This document shows positions 32,656 to 41,572 of a stretch of 64,000 nt of DNA, piece by piece. The position numbers and the translations under genes were made by a program. Position 1 is the stretch's first letter; the number at the start of each line of letters is the position of its first letter. The notes beneath the pieces were generated by a model that was given only the letters and a program-made list of their open reading frames with translations, was not told the origin of the DNA and did not search any database. This stretch comes from Plantactinospora alkalitolerans (GTDB taxonomy: Bacteria > Actinomycetota > Actinomycetes > Mycobacteriales > Micromonosporaceae): positions 1 through 64,000 of the forward strand of contig NZ_JADPUN010000422.1 in NCBI RefSeq assembly GCF_015690345.1. Reading direction: 5' to 3'.

Positions 32656-33137
32656 CCACCGCAACGCACAACGGATACGACCCGACGAAGGGCGCCGTCG
32701 TCACCGACCGTGATGGTGTGCGTGCACGTGCGCGGGCCCCGAAACCGCCCCAGGGGCCGGTCGAGCCCCAGAAGCTGGGGCTCATCCCACGTGTCGCACG
32801 CGCGATATCACGCTTGATCCCCAAGCGGCAAGCGCATGCGGCCAGTAACGTTCTGCGACTGCACGCGGGGGAGGTTGGGGCCTCGTTGACCGAGGGATGG
32901 GCGGTCACGTACCGCCTGCCGACCCCGGCGGAGGCCGCGCGGAAGGTGTGGCCGACCACCGCCACTCCGTGGTTCTGGTGGCCCGTCGACCTACTTGCTG
33001 GCGCATTCACGCTGGCCCTGATCTTTCTCGCTTACCTGGTCGTCAACGCCCACGGGACCGTCCGGCGCCGCCGGGCCGGACTGCTGTTGTTCACGGCGGT
33101 CGTTGCCACCGTCGTCGTTTCCAACCTGATCACCTGA
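32652..33137 (+). CDS. Small membrane protein, 161 aa
   Basis: GTG 32652 overlaps the previous stop (GTGA). Two hydrophobic helices near the C-terminus (WWPVDLLAGAFTLALIFLAY, GLLLFTAVVATVVVSNLIT) follow a basic, Pro-rich N-terminus. Confidence 0.6.
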   Translation: MTTATHNGYDPTKGAVVTDRDGVRARARAPKPPQGPVEPQKLGLIPRVARAISRLIPKRQAHAASNVLRLHAGEVGASLTEGWAVTYRLPTPAEAARKVWPTTATPWFWWPVDLLAGAFTLALIFLAYLVVNAHGTVRRRRAGLLLFTAVVATVVVSNLIT

Positions 33138-33216
33138 GCCGCCTCGTAACCGCAAGTCGTCGCGCGCATGTGCGCGCACGTCCCGCTCGCAACCGCCTTT
33201 GAAAGGAGGCTCCACC

Positions 33217-34083
33217 ATGAACGCTGAAATGATCATCAGGGCGATCGTTGGGCTTGTCGCCGTCGCGGTCTTCCTGCACTACGCCCGGAAGCCGCACCAG
33301 GGAATCCAGGACTCCTCGAAGGCCGCGAGGTGGACGGCGTTCATCCTGTCCGCGCTCGCCGGCTTCATCGCCGTCGTCGTGCTGTGGCCGATCGTTTCGT
33401 GGGTCCTGAAGCTCGACGGGGGCTTCGCCTGGATCGGCTCCATCGGGGCCATCGTCGGCCTGACGCTCGGCTGGTACGCCCTGACGATGGGCACCTCGAT
33501 GGTTCGCGACCTGGCTGACGGTGTTCCTGACAAGGAGGCCCAGCGTGCGGCGCTCTACATTCCCACCTGCCTGCCCGCCGGTTGGGGATCCGTGGCCGGG
33601 GTTATCTCGAATCCGACCGGGATCGGATCCACCATCACGGCCGCGATCATGTCGGGCATCAGCGTGTTCTTCTGCGTCAAGATCGTGCAGGAGGCGTTGA
33701 AGAACAAGCAGTCGAAGCACTACGTGAAGTGGCTCTACTACGCGGCCGTCGTGTCGTTCCTCGGCGGGCTGTGCGCGGTGCCGCTGGTCGCGAAGATCGA
33801 CGACTTCCTGGCCGACCACGTACCCGCGGAGTACATGACGTGGGGACGGGTGATCGGCGGGGTCATCGGGGCCGCGATGCTCATCGGAGCCTTCGCCGAC
33901 GCGTTCCAGAAGCACCCACACCCCGACGACCGGAGCCGGACCATCCGTAAGCCGGATCAGCACGTGCGGACCTTCGGTCTCGTCGGCCTCCCGCTGTGCT
34001 ACCTGTTCTTCTCCGTCGGCTACGCCTGGCTCAGCGACACCGCCAACAGCGGCTTCGACAAGTTCTCGGGGACCGTCGCATGA
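33217..34083 (+). CDS. Polytopic membrane protein of the transfer module, 288 aa
   Basis: ATG 33217 with AAAGGAGG upstream. About seven hydrophobic helices, including 6-22, 39-64, 72-89, 134-157, 169-192, 212-230 and 255-275. The short loops carry few charges. It could form part of a membrane channel next to the TraB-like ATPase. The stop overlaps the next start (ATGA). Confidence 0.7.
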   Translation: MNAEMIIRAIVGLVAVAVFLHYARKPHQGIQDSSKAARWTAFILSALAGFIAVVVLWPIVSWVLKLDGGFAWIGSIGAIVGLTLGWYALTMGTSMVRDLADGVPDKEAQRAALYIPTCLPAGWGSVAGVISNPTGIGSTITAAIMSGISVFFCVKIVQEALKNKQSKHYVKWLYYAAVVSFLGGLCAVPLVAKIDDFLADHVPAEYMTWGRVIGGVIGAAMLIGAFADAFQKHPHPDDRSRTIRKPDQHVRTFGLVGLPLCYLFFSVGYAWLSDTANSGFDKFSGTVA

Positions 34084-35600
34084 GTACCCAGCAGCAGGAG
34101 CAGAACAAGACCGCCGTCTGGGCCACGATCTTCGGCGGCATCCTCGCCGCCGCGGCCGGGCCCATCGGGATCGTCGTCGCCGCCAGTGCGGTCGCGATCC
34201 AGCAGGCGTTGTTCCCGAACGTCGGCGAGAACGACGAGCGGCGCGAGGAAAGGCAGCACGAGAACGACCTCGATCGGGCCGCGAAGCGCCAGCGGCGCCT
34301 GGCCCGCCACCAGGGCCGGCTCGACGAGATGGCCGCACAGCAGCAGGCGTACCGGCAGCGGCGGCGCGACTACCTCACCAACGGCGGGGAGGAGCCGTAC
34401 CGGTACGCGCTCGACAAGAACGGCCAGCCGATCATGGTCGACGGCAAGCCGAAGCGGGCCGGCTTCTGGAGTCGGCTGGGACGGGTCGCGCGTGCCAGCG
34501 CGGCGCACGCGGTGCTCGGCGCCGCCCGGGCGCACGAAGGCTACGTCACCGAGAAAGAGGCCGCCACGAAGCGGCGAGAGGCCGGCGAGCCGGTGGTGAA
34601 GCCGGCAATCGCCGGACTGTACGGGGCCGCTGCGGGCTATCTCGGCCTCGGTCGAGGCAACGTCACCGCGGCTGACCAGTCGACCGCCGACAAGGTCGCA
34701 CCGCCCGCACCTGCCGCTCCGGCAACCCCGAGCGACGCGGCCAAGCCGGCACCGGCACCGGGATCGAACCTGCCGCTGGTCGACCCGGAGAAGACCCAGG
34801 AAGTCCCGGCAGTCGGCTCGGACGACCGGCTCGCCGGCCCGGTGACCCCCGATGCGGCCGACGTGGCGCAGGGCCCGGCGAATCGGAGGCCCGTCGCCGA
34901 AGATCCCGACCTGAAGCAGACGGTCGACTGGCTGGCCACCGGCGGCAGCGGCTTCCCGGCGCCGACCGGGGAAGGCGCTCGTCGGCGGGACGAGTTCCTG
35001 GCCTACGAGGCTAAGCAGAGGGAGTTGTTCGCGGAAGGGGACGGCCCGTCTGGGCGTCTCAACATACCCGCCCCGGCCGAGCAGGCCGAGGGAACCGAAA
35101 ACGACGATGGAGGTACACAGATGGCCAGCGTGGCAGAAGACACGGTCAGGCAGGGCAAGGAGCGGGCGGCAGGCGGCGGTGCCGCGCCTCAGGGCGAGGC
35201 CAACGTCGAGCTGATCGCCGGCGACCTGGAGGACGCAGCTGCCGCCTGCGGCGAGGTCCGTGCGGCGATGCTCAAGGTGGAGGAACTCATCGCCGAGGCC
35301 AACGCCGCGAAGGCTACAGCGAAGGCGAGGGTCGCCGCCGCCAAGCAGCGCGGCGAGGTCAAGGGGGCCGAGGCTTCGATCGCCGCCGCCGTCGACGAGT
35401 ACGAGGCCGCCTGCAACGCAACCGGTGCGCTGCTGGACCAGATCGCCGATGCGTCGTCGGCGGCCACCCTCAATATCGCCAAGGCGCTCGACGTCGGCGG
35501 CCTTGCCCAGAAGAGCCTGGACCCGACGTTGGACCGCCTCGACGGACTGCGGTCCAACGGCGGAAGCGGCGACATGGCCGCCACCGCCACGTCCGACTGA
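34080..35600 (+). CDS. Membrane-anchored coiled-coil protein, 506 aa
   Basis: Residues 13-45 form a hydrophobic hairpin. Residues 50-105 are a highly charged coiled coil (ERREERQHENDLDRAAKRQRRLARHQGRL). A Pro/Ala linker follows at about 210-260, and a second coiled coil near 380-450 (EELIAEANAAKATAKARVAAAKQ). It is probably a structural part of the transfer apparatus. No enzymatic motif was seen. Confidence 0.65.
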   Translation: MSTQQQEQNKTAVWATIFGGILAAAAGPIGIVVAASAVAIQQALFPNVGENDERREERQHENDLDRAAKRQRRLARHQGRLDEMAAQQQAYRQRRRDYLTNGGEEPYRYALDKNGQPIMVDGKPKRAGFWSRLGRVARASAAHAVLGAARAHEGYVTEKEAATKRREAGEPVVKPAIAGLYGAAAGYLGLGRGNVTAADQSTADKVAPPAPAAPATPSDAAKPAPAPGSNLPLVDPEKTQEVPAVGSDDRLAGPVTPDAADVAQGPANRRPVAEDPDLKQTVDWLATGGSGFPAPTGEGARRRDEFLAYEAKQRELFAEGDGPSGRLNIPAPAEQAEGTENDDGGTQMASVAEDTVRQGKERAAGGGAAPQGEANVELIAGDLEDAAAACGEVRAAMLKVEELIAEANAAKATAKARVAAAKQRGEVKGAEASIAAAVDEYEAACNATGALLDQIADASSAATLNIAKALDVGGLAQKSLDPTLDRLDGLRSNGGSGDMAATATSD

Positions 35601-35642
35601 CCGCCCACCTGACACGACAGCCAAGACCGAAAGAAGGTGATC

Positions 35643-38453
35643 ATGATGACGCGTCCGGACTCGACCGAACCCGTGACAACCCAGGTACCGACCCCGAAGC
35701 GCATGCCCGCGGGTGTGGAGATGCGGAGGTGGTGGAAGCCGACTCCGGACGCGTCCACCATGATCGCGCACGAGCAGGAGATCCCCGTCGACGAAGACGG
35801 GAACCCCGTCGGCAAGCTGTACGTCTGCCCTGCCGACGAGTGCAAGACCTACGCCTGGACCTTCGCCGCCGAAGACCAGCCCGACCCGGCGTGCTGCCCC
35901 AAACATCCCGAGCAGCTGATCCCCGCCCGGGTCCTGCCCACCGACGACGACCCGATCGGATCCGCCAGCCGGACCGCGCGTGAGCGTTGGCGGGCGCACG
36001 TCGACGTGCGGAAGAAGCGGGCCGCCGCGTTTGCCCAGATCAAGGCCGACGCTGCCCGAGAGGCCGCCTCCGGCGTCGCCCGGCGAACCCACGACGACTA
36101 CAAGGGCCACCTGCCGACCGCCGGCATCGCGCTCGGCTCATTCGCCACCGAAGTCTGCATCGCCGCCACCGCCCAGCCGCTCCTGTCGGCCAGCCTCGGC
36201 ACGGCCGTCGCCACCGCGGGCGCGGTCGTCGCCTACGTGGTCGTCTACATCCTCGAACGCCAGAAGATCGTCAAAGCCGGCCAGGAAGTGCGTGGTCGCC
36301 GCGCCCGCCGCGCACGGGAACGTGCCCGCCGCGCCCTGTACGCCGCCGGCGCCGCCGGCGTCTGGCTCGTACTTGCCACCGGCACCGGTGTTGACGTCCG
36401 CGACCCGCTCGCCGCCCTGGCGCTGCTTCTCGGCGCACTGCTGATCTGGGCCACCTGCCACAAGACATGGACGGAGATCAGCGAGGCCCGCGACAGCCAG
36501 CGGGAAGCCGCCCGGCTCGCCGCCGAAGCCGCCGCCCGCCGCGCCCAGGAGGAAGCCGACCGGCTGCGGCGCGAAGCGGAACGTCAGGTCGAGGTCGTCG
36601 AGGTCGTCGAGCACCAGCCGGAAACGCCCGAGGAGATGGGCGAGGCGATGCGCGTGTGGTGGGAGAACGCCGCGCACTCCGAGTTTGCCGGCACCGCCTT
36701 CCAGCAGATGAAGCACACGTGGATCGTCCCCGAGAAGACGAAGCGGGTGATCGTCCCGATCGAGGGTGTCGACACACCCGTGGGCTGGCAGTATTTCATC
36801 CAGTCGAAGCCTGGCGCACTGGTCACCCGCGGCATCAGCAGCGGCTTCGTCGCCCCGCCGCTGCTGGCCGCTCGCGACTGGATTGCCTCCATGATGGGGA
36901 TCCAGCCCGAGCTCATCGAACTGGTCGACCGGCCCGACCGGGTCCAGAACACCGGCGCGATGATCATTTCTACGACGCCGAGCCTGACGAGCCCGCTGAA
37001 GTATCGCGGCCGGGCCGGCATCAAGGTCGACCCGGACGGCACCATCAGCCGCCTCGCCGGCCGCGCCGGCAACGGTGTCGACGTCTACGAGCCGATGTAC
37101 ATCCCGGGTCAGCCCGCAAGCGGCATGACCATCGGTATTCCCGGCGCAGGTAAGACCGTCAGCGTCATCTGCCGCATCATGGACGTGCTCTTCGCCGGCG
37201 GGCTGCCAACCCTCCAGGACCCGAAGATGCTCGTCGACTTCGCCTACTTCATCGGACTGTTCCCGATCGGCGTCACCCTCGAACACCGCGACGTCATCAT
37301 GCGGACCAAGATGGCCGAGCGGGCGCGCCGCCAGAAAGTCCTCGCCCGCCAGCGCCGGGAGGCGACGGCCCGGGTCCACGCGCGCCGTCGGGGCGAACCC
37401 GTGCCGCCGCGTACCGGCCGGCCCGACAACTTCTACGACACCAGCTGCGACGGCCTGTTGTTCGGTAGCTTCTGGGAAGAATTCCACATGATCAACGACG
37501 ATCGTTTCGTCAAGTTGATCGGCCAGGAGCAGCGCCTGCAGCGAGCCATCGCCATGTTTGATCACCTGATCAGCCAGGACGGCGGCCTCGGCGACTTCAA
37601 AGACGGCGCCGTACGCGCCATGTTCCAGGCCAGCGGCCTCCACGTCTTCCGGACGCCAATCAACCGTGCCCGGCTCGCCGGCTACAGCGGCGACTACGAC
37701 CCGGCCAGCATGCCGCCGATCCCGGGCCTGGAATCGTACGACACCGGCGGCGGCGCTGTTCAGGTCATCCGCACCCCCTATCTCGACCCGCGCGAAGAGG
37801 CCGAAGGCGGCCTCTTCGACACACTGTGGGGCCCCAACGGCGAACTGCTCCTCGAAGTCGCCCCGATCCCCGACCCGATGATGGAAGTCCTCGAACGCGA
37901 AGGACTCATGGACCTGTGGCGCCTCGGACAGGGCGAGCACGGCCTCGACAACCTCCTTGCCGGCACCGAACCCGTCCGCGACGCGCCCACCGGGGCCCAG
38001 GTCGCCGGGACTGACGGCCGGTCCAAGACGGAAGCTCGGGACGTCTTCTTGGCCCTGATCGGGCAGAACCCGGGGTGCACCCGCCGGTTCGTCGTCGAAA
38101 ACCCGATCTGGTTTGCCCAGGCCGGATGGGACAGGGAGCCGAACCCGTCGACGATCACTCGTGCGGTTCGACGCCTGAAGGGGTTCGAGGAGGGGGAGAT
38201 CGAAGGCAGAGACAAGCCGTCGCTTCCCGTCCTGATCACCGGAGACGCCGGGGCGCTGTACGTGACAGACGCCGGCGCCCCGCTCGCCGCGAAACTGTGG
38301 ACCGACCTGTCGTCCCGACCCTCGCTGCCGACCGGGCCGGCCGCCAGCGAGGGGGCGCCGACCGCCGACGACGGACTGACCGACGAGCAGCGCGCCGAAC
38401 GGAACGAAGAGCTTCGCCAAGAGGCCGAGCTCGTTCGAGCGGGAGGGGAGTGA
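35643..38453 (+). CDS. FtsK/TraB-like DNA translocase
   Basis: 936 aa; ATG 35643 chosen, with GAAGG upstream. A zinc-like CPADEC...CCPKH part (about 60-95) comes first. Two membrane regions (about 160-205 and 220-275) are followed by a coiled coil. Walker A is GIPGAGKT (about 498-505). A Walker B-like LLFGSFWEEFH is near 606, with Glu in place of the first Asp. A winged helix closes the protein (about 795-880). Single FtsK-like ATPases move double-stranded DNA in actinobacterial conjugation. The family call is from layout and Walker A. Confidence 0.75.
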   Translation: MMTRPDSTEPVTTQVPTPKRMPAGVEMRRWWKPTPDASTMIAHEQEIPVDEDGNPVGKLYVCPADECKTYAWTFAAEDQPDPACCPKHPEQLIPARVLPTDDDPIGSASRTARERWRAHVDVRKKRAAAFAQIKADAAREAASGVARRTHDDYKGHLPTAGIALGSFATEVCIAATAQPLLSASLGTAVATAGAVVAYVVVYILERQKIVKAGQEVRGRRARRARERARRALYAAGAAGVWLVLATGTGVDVRDPLAALALLLGALLIWATCHKTWTEISEARDSQREAARLAAEAAARRAQEEADRLRREAERQVEVVEVVEHQPETPEEMGEAMRVWWENAAHSEFAGTAFQQMKHTWIVPEKTKRVIVPIEGVDTPVGWQYFIQSKPGALVTRGISSGFVAPPLLAARDWIASMMGIQPELIELVDRPDRVQNTGAMIISTTPSLTSPLKYRGRAGIKVDPDGTISRLAGRAGNGVDVYEPMYIPGQPASGMTIGIPGAGKTVSVICRIMDVLFAGGLPTLQDPKMLVDFAYFIGLFPIGVTLEHRDVIMRTKMAERARRQKVLARQRREATARVHARRRGEPVPPRTGRPDNFYDTSCDGLLFGSFWEEFHMINDDRFVKLIGQEQRLQRAIAMFDHLISQDGGLGDFKDGAVRAMFQASGLHVFRTPINRARLAGYSGDYDPASMPPIPGLESYDTGGGAVQVIRTPYLDPREEAEGGLFDTLWGPNGELLLEVAPIPDPMMEVLEREGLMDLWRLGQGEHGLDNLLAGTEPVRDAPTGAQVAGTDGRSKTEARDVFLALIGQNPGCTRRFVVENPIWFAQAGWDREPNPSTITRAVRRLKGFEEGEIEGRDKPSLPVLITGDAGALYVTDAGAPLAAKLWTDLSSRPSLPTGPAASEGAPTADDGLTDEQRAERNEELRQEAELVRAGGE

Positions 38454-38454
38454 A

Positions 38455-38703
38455 ATGGGGTCCCTGGCTGAATGGGCGACTGGCATACCCCGAGCCGAAC
38501 GGATTGTCTTGGCGATCGTGGCGCTCGACGCTCGCGGCTGCACTTTCGACGACGTCCAGCGGCACGAGATGTGGGACAGGTACGGCAGTCGGCTGACTCG
38601 GCCGACGATCCGGGAGGTGGCCGCCGCCGGCAAGAAGCTGGAACAGGCGGGCTTCATCCATCCGCACCGCGACCGGTGGCGGCTCGACACCAGTCGAATT
38701 TGA
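38455..38703 (+). CDS. Winged-helix-like protein, 82 aa
   Basis: ATG 38455, one base after the TraB-like stop, with GGGAGGGG upstream. CTFDDVQRHEMWDRYGSRLTRPTIREVAAAGKKLEQAGFI reads as a winged helix. May assist the ATPase in DNA recognition. Confidence 0.65.
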   Translation: MGSLAEWATGIPRAERIVLAIVALDARGCTFDDVQRHEMWDRYGSRLTRPTIREVAAAGKKLEQAGFIHPHRDRWRLDTSRI

Positions 38704-38787
38704 CCCCTGACAGCTTCTCTGCCGACCGGGCCAGCACCGGCCGACGGAGTGGACGCCAGGGTGGCGACCAACGCAAGGAGGTGCGGG
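38704..38787 (+). repeat. Intercistronic hairpin module, copy 15
   Basis: A CGGGCCAGCACCGGCC region, then CGCCA-GGG-TGGCG and GACC, then AAGGAGG and ATG. Confidence 0.65.
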
Positions 38788-39249
38788 ATGGGTGTGCGAC
38801 AGATGGTTGGCCGGGCGGTGGAAGCGCCAGCCAGGTTGTTGAACCGCGCGCTGTGGGCGTACTCGCAGTTCCCGGCCGAGTGGGGTGACTACGACGCCCT
38901 ACTGCCGTGGCTGGAGGAACACGCCCGCGCCGACAGCGGCGTCTGGGCGATCTACCGCAACGGCGACGGCTGGGAGGCGTACGCCCCGGGGAGTCCCGAC
39001 CCTGCGGTGTGGCCACTCGGCCGCTTCCCGCACCGCACCGACCCGATCTGGCTACTGCCCGAATCCGGAGACCCGGACGGGCTGCCCGTCACGGCCAAGG
39101 ACAAAGACCGGCTGCGGGAACGGATCGGCCGGGTCGCGGAAGGGACCGTCGCCGAGGGCGACATCGTCGTGGGCGCTCGCTACTACGACGAGGGCTGCGG
39201 GGAGTACGAGATCGTGGTCCTGGCCCGAGTCACTCCGCCGAGCACCTGA
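38788..39249 (+). CDS. Tandem 'W..YAPG.PDP' family protein 1, 153 aa
   Basis: ATG 38788 behind AAGGAGG. DSGVWAIYRNGDGWEAYAPGSPDPAVWPLG is shared in outline with the next two family members. A C-terminal part (RERIGRVAEGTVAEGDIVV) follows. Function unknown. Confidence 0.65.
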   Translation: MGVRQMVGRAVEAPARLLNRALWAYSQFPAEWGDYDALLPWLEEHARADSGVWAIYRNGDGWEAYAPGSPDPAVWPLGRFPHRTDPIWLLPESGDPDGLPVTAKDKDRLRERIGRVAEGTVAEGDIVVGARYYDEGCGEYEIVVLARVTPPST

Positions 39250-39341
39250 CGGCTTCTCTGCCGACCGGGCCAGCACCGGCCGGCGGGGTGGGCGCCAGGG
39301 TGGCGACCAACGCAACACTCACTTCACGCCAAGGAGGCGTT
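39250..39341 (+). repeat. Intercistronic hairpin module, copy 16
   Basis: Nearly identical to copy 15 over 55 bp, including CGCCA-GGG-TGGCG-ACC. Confidence 0.65.
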
Positions 39342-39590
39342 ATGGAGTTTCGTTTTCTGGGCGACGCCAGTCTCGTCGGGCGCTTTAGCCTCACGCTCGC
39401 CGACCTAACCCCTTCGACTCGACCCGCCGAGCTGACGGACAACCTGTGGGGCCGGATCGAACAGTGCGTCTCTAGCAACCCCGACTTCGACGCCACGGAG
39501 GTCCACGAAGCGCTCGCCGGGTCGGGTGTTCAGGTGACCATCCCGACGGTCCTCTACGCTCTCGCCAACCGAGCTCAGGATCAGCCATGA
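39342..39590 (+). CDS. Hypothetical protein, 82 aa
   Basis: ATG 39342 behind AAGGAGG. DNLWGRIEQCVSSNPDFDATEVHEALAGSGVQVTIPTVLYALANRA looks like a winged helix. The stop overlaps the next start. Confidence 0.6.
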   Translation: MEFRFLGDASLVGRFSLTLADLTPSTRPAELTDNLWGRIEQCVSSNPDFDATEVHEALAGSGVQVTIPTVLYALANRAQDQP

Positions 39591-40027
39591 TGCTGTCGCA
39601 GCGCATCGCGGGCTGGACGCGGCCCCACATCGAAGGTGGCGTCGGCATCGCCGATCGCTACCCGAGAGAGTGGCGCAACGACGCGCGTCTGGGCCGATGG
39701 CACGCGTGGCACTGCGACCCGGACAGCGGCGTCTGGGCGGTGCGCCCCCGGGAGTGGCACTGGGACCTGTACGCACCCTGCACCCCGGGCCTGGCGGCCT
39801 GGGTGCACGGCGACCCGCACGCCGACGCCGAACCGCGAGCCACGCTGTCCTTCGACACCGCCGAGCGACCGCGGCTGCCGTTCACCGTCGTCGGCCGCCA
39901 GTTGGTTTGGCACCGCCTGGAGCAGCTGGCGGGCGGTCAAATCATTGACCACATCGAGGGCCTGCGCGCCGAGGATGCGACCTGGAAGAGGGCGTACCCG
40001 ATCGCGTACCTGCGAGTCGCGGTCTGA
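39587..40027 (+). CDS. Tandem 'W..YAPG.PDP' family protein 2, 146 aa
   Basis: ATG 39587 overlaps the previous stop (ATGA). DSGVWAVRPREWHWDLYAPCTPGLAAWVHG aligns with family members 1 and 3. The C-terminal half shares LVWHRLEQLAGGQIIDHIEGLRAEDATWKRAYPI with the end of member 3. Function unknown. Confidence 0.65.
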   Translation: MMLSQRIAGWTRPHIEGGVGIADRYPREWRNDARLGRWHAWHCDPDSGVWAVRPREWHWDLYAPCTPGLAAWVHGDPHADAEPRATLSFDTAERPRLPFTVVGRQLVWHRLEQLAGGQIIDHIEGLRAEDATWKRAYPIAYLRVAV

Positions 40028-40105
40028 CCGTCACCATCGTCCCCGGCTCGCCCGGTGGCGGTGGCGGTTGTCAGAACGACAGCCGTCCGAAAGGGCGTGA
40101 TCAAC
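40028..40105 (+). repeat. Intercistronic hairpin module, copy 17
   Basis: Compensated variant of the second hairpin, GGTTGTC-AGAAC-GACAGCC: the sequence differs but pairing is kept. Confidence 0.6.
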
Positions 40106-40537
40106 ATGGAGACCAAGACCAGTTACCTGGCGATACCCGGCGTGCTCCTGGCGTCGCTGACCGACCTGCCCATGGACTGGTTCGACCCGGGCCGGGTCGC
40201 CGAGCAGGAGACAGACCACGGGCGAATCATCGGGCGGACGTGGGCGGCCGTGCGCGGCGACGACCGGGTGTGGCGGGTGTACGCGCCCGGTACTCCGGAT
40301 CCGCTCAAGTGGCCCGAGGGTCAGGACCCGTGGGAGCGGGCCGCGCCCGCCGCGATCTTCACCCATGAGCGGTTCCCGCACGACGTCAACCTGGACCGCG
40401 AACAGCTCGCGGAGCTCGCCGACATGATCGGCGTCGTCGCCGACGGAAGGCCCGTCGACCCGATCGAAGGCATCCGCTGGGCCAGGCCCGCCGACAGGGT
40501 CGGCCACCCGATCGTCTACGTGACCGTGCTCCGCTGA
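40106..40537 (+). CDS. Tandem 'W..YAPG.PDP' family protein 3, 143 aa
   Basis: Starts at ATG 40106. RVWRVYAPGTPDPLKWPEGQDP and VDPIEGIRWARPADRVGHPIVYV align with the two genes upstream. Three copies within 1.8 kb suggest duplication. Confidence 0.65.
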   Translation: METKTSYLAIPGVLLASLTDLPMDWFDPGRVAEQETDHGRIIGRTWAAVRGDDRVWRVYAPGTPDPLKWPEGQDPWERAAPAAIFTHERFPHDVNLDREQLAELADMIGVVADGRPVDPIEGIRWARPADRVGHPIVYVTVLR

Positions 40538-40618
40538 CGGCACCTCGACCGACGCGACCCGTCCGCGTCAACCAGTTCGACCCAACGAGCGCAAGTAGCC
40601 GAGAACAAGGAGTTGACC
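40538..40618 (+). repeat. Intercistronic hairpin module, copy 18 (degenerate)
   Basis: Same position and length, but the hairpins are weak (GACGCGACCCGTCCGCGTC). Confidence 0.35.
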
Positions 40619-41068
40619 ATGCAAGCTGAGCAGGAAACGTCGACGATCGACCCGGCCGAGCGCAACGCGCGCCTCGACGGCCCTGTGAGCGACTGGTTTG
40701 AGCTGACGTACTCGACGCACCTGGTGCTACCTCGAACGCTGATGCAGTCCATGTCTCTGGACTGGCAGCGGCGAATGGTGGCATGCCTGAAGGAGTTCGA
40801 CCGCGCGTTCGAACACCTCGACCTTCCCGAGTACGAGGTCATCGCCGCCGCACAGCGGACATACGGCGACCTGACCAAGGCCGAGATGCGGATGCTCGAC
40901 GTGACCCAGGGTGAGCCGGCGTACGACGGCGACGACTCATGGCCCGACCGCTACTACGACCGGTACGGCACCGAGCACAGCAAGCATGACCGCGTCTTCG
41001 TACCACTGCCAGGCGGCGACCCGATCCCGCACTACAACCGCAACAGGACCTTCGTCGAACCCCGCTGA
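40619..41068 (+). CDS. Hypothetical protein, 149 aa
   Basis: ATG 40619 with AAGGAG upstream. The N-terminal two-thirds are helical (MSLDWQRRMVACLKEFDRAFEHL), the tail polar with many Asp and Tyr (DDSWPDRYYDRYG). No family recognised. Confidence 0.6.
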   Translation: MQAEQETSTIDPAERNARLDGPVSDWFELTYSTHLVLPRTLMQSMSLDWQRRMVACLKEFDRAFEHLDLPEYEVIAAAQRTYGDLTKAEMRMLDVTQGEPAYDGDDSWPDRYYDRYGTEHSKHDRVFVPLPGGDPIPHYNRNRTFVEPR

Positions 41069-41173
41069 TACGCCATCTCGACCTCCACCGTCGCGCCCGG
41101 CTCGCCCGGGCGTGTGCGGCGGACGCCAAGGTGGCGACCTCGGATACCACGCATCACCTCAAGGAGAATCGCA
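41069..41173 (+). repeat. Intercistronic hairpin module, copy 19
   Basis: CGCCCGGCTCGCCCGGGCG stem, then GACGCCAAGGTGGCGACC, then AAGGAGA and ATG. Confidence 0.65.
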
Positions 41174-41485
41174 ATGGAACGCGACTGCGCCGGACTGACC
41201 AGTCGAACTGAAGCTGCTGACGTCATCCTGCTTCTCGTCCTGGAGAACCCGGGATGCCGACGTCGACTCGTCCTCAACCACTCGGCCTGGCGGGAGCGGG
41301 CAGGGTGGCCACGGCAGCCCCACCTTGACACCGTGGGCGACGCTGTTCGAGCCCTGGAGCGGGTCGACCCACCACTGCTGGAGCGTCGAGGCCAGGACTG
41401 GTACCTGACCCCGGCCGGGGTAGAGCGCGCTCGGCAGGTGGCCAGGGAAGTTCAACTGCTCACGTCGGCACGCATGCGAGCTTGA
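41174..41485 (+). CDS. Stand-alone winged helix, paralogous to the TraB-like C-terminus
   Basis: 103 aa. SRTEAADVILLLVLENPGCRRRLVLN matches SKTEARDVFLALIGQNPGCTRRFVVEN of the TraB-like protein. Both continue through a W-rich turn to a recognition helix and a LTPAG or VTDAG wing. A separate copy of the ATPase's DNA-reading domain could compete for or mark the same sites. Confidence 0.65.
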   Translation: MERDCAGLTSRTEAADVILLLVLENPGCRRRLVLNHSAWRERAGWPRQPHLDTVGDAVRALERVDPPLLERRGQDWYLTPAGVERARQVAREVQLLTSARMRA

Positions 41486-41572
41486 CGCCCACCGTCGTGC
41501 CCGGCCGGTCCCGGGCGCGTGCGGCGGACGCCAAGGCGGCGACCCACGTATCGACCAACAGAAGGACAAACC
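41486..41572 (+). repeat. Intercistronic hairpin module, copy 20
   Basis: GCCCGGCCGGTCCCGGGC stem, then GACGCCAAGGCGGCGACC. Almost identical to copy 21. Confidence 0.65.

Noticed and set aside
34020-36110. 696-codon minus-strand open frame
   Set aside because: Shadow of the 506-aa and TraB-like genes; composition is Gly/Arg/Val-rich without a start signal.
36138-38771. 877-codon minus-strand open frame
   Set aside because: Shadow of the TraB-like gene, whose Walker A and ribosome binding site are on the plus strand.
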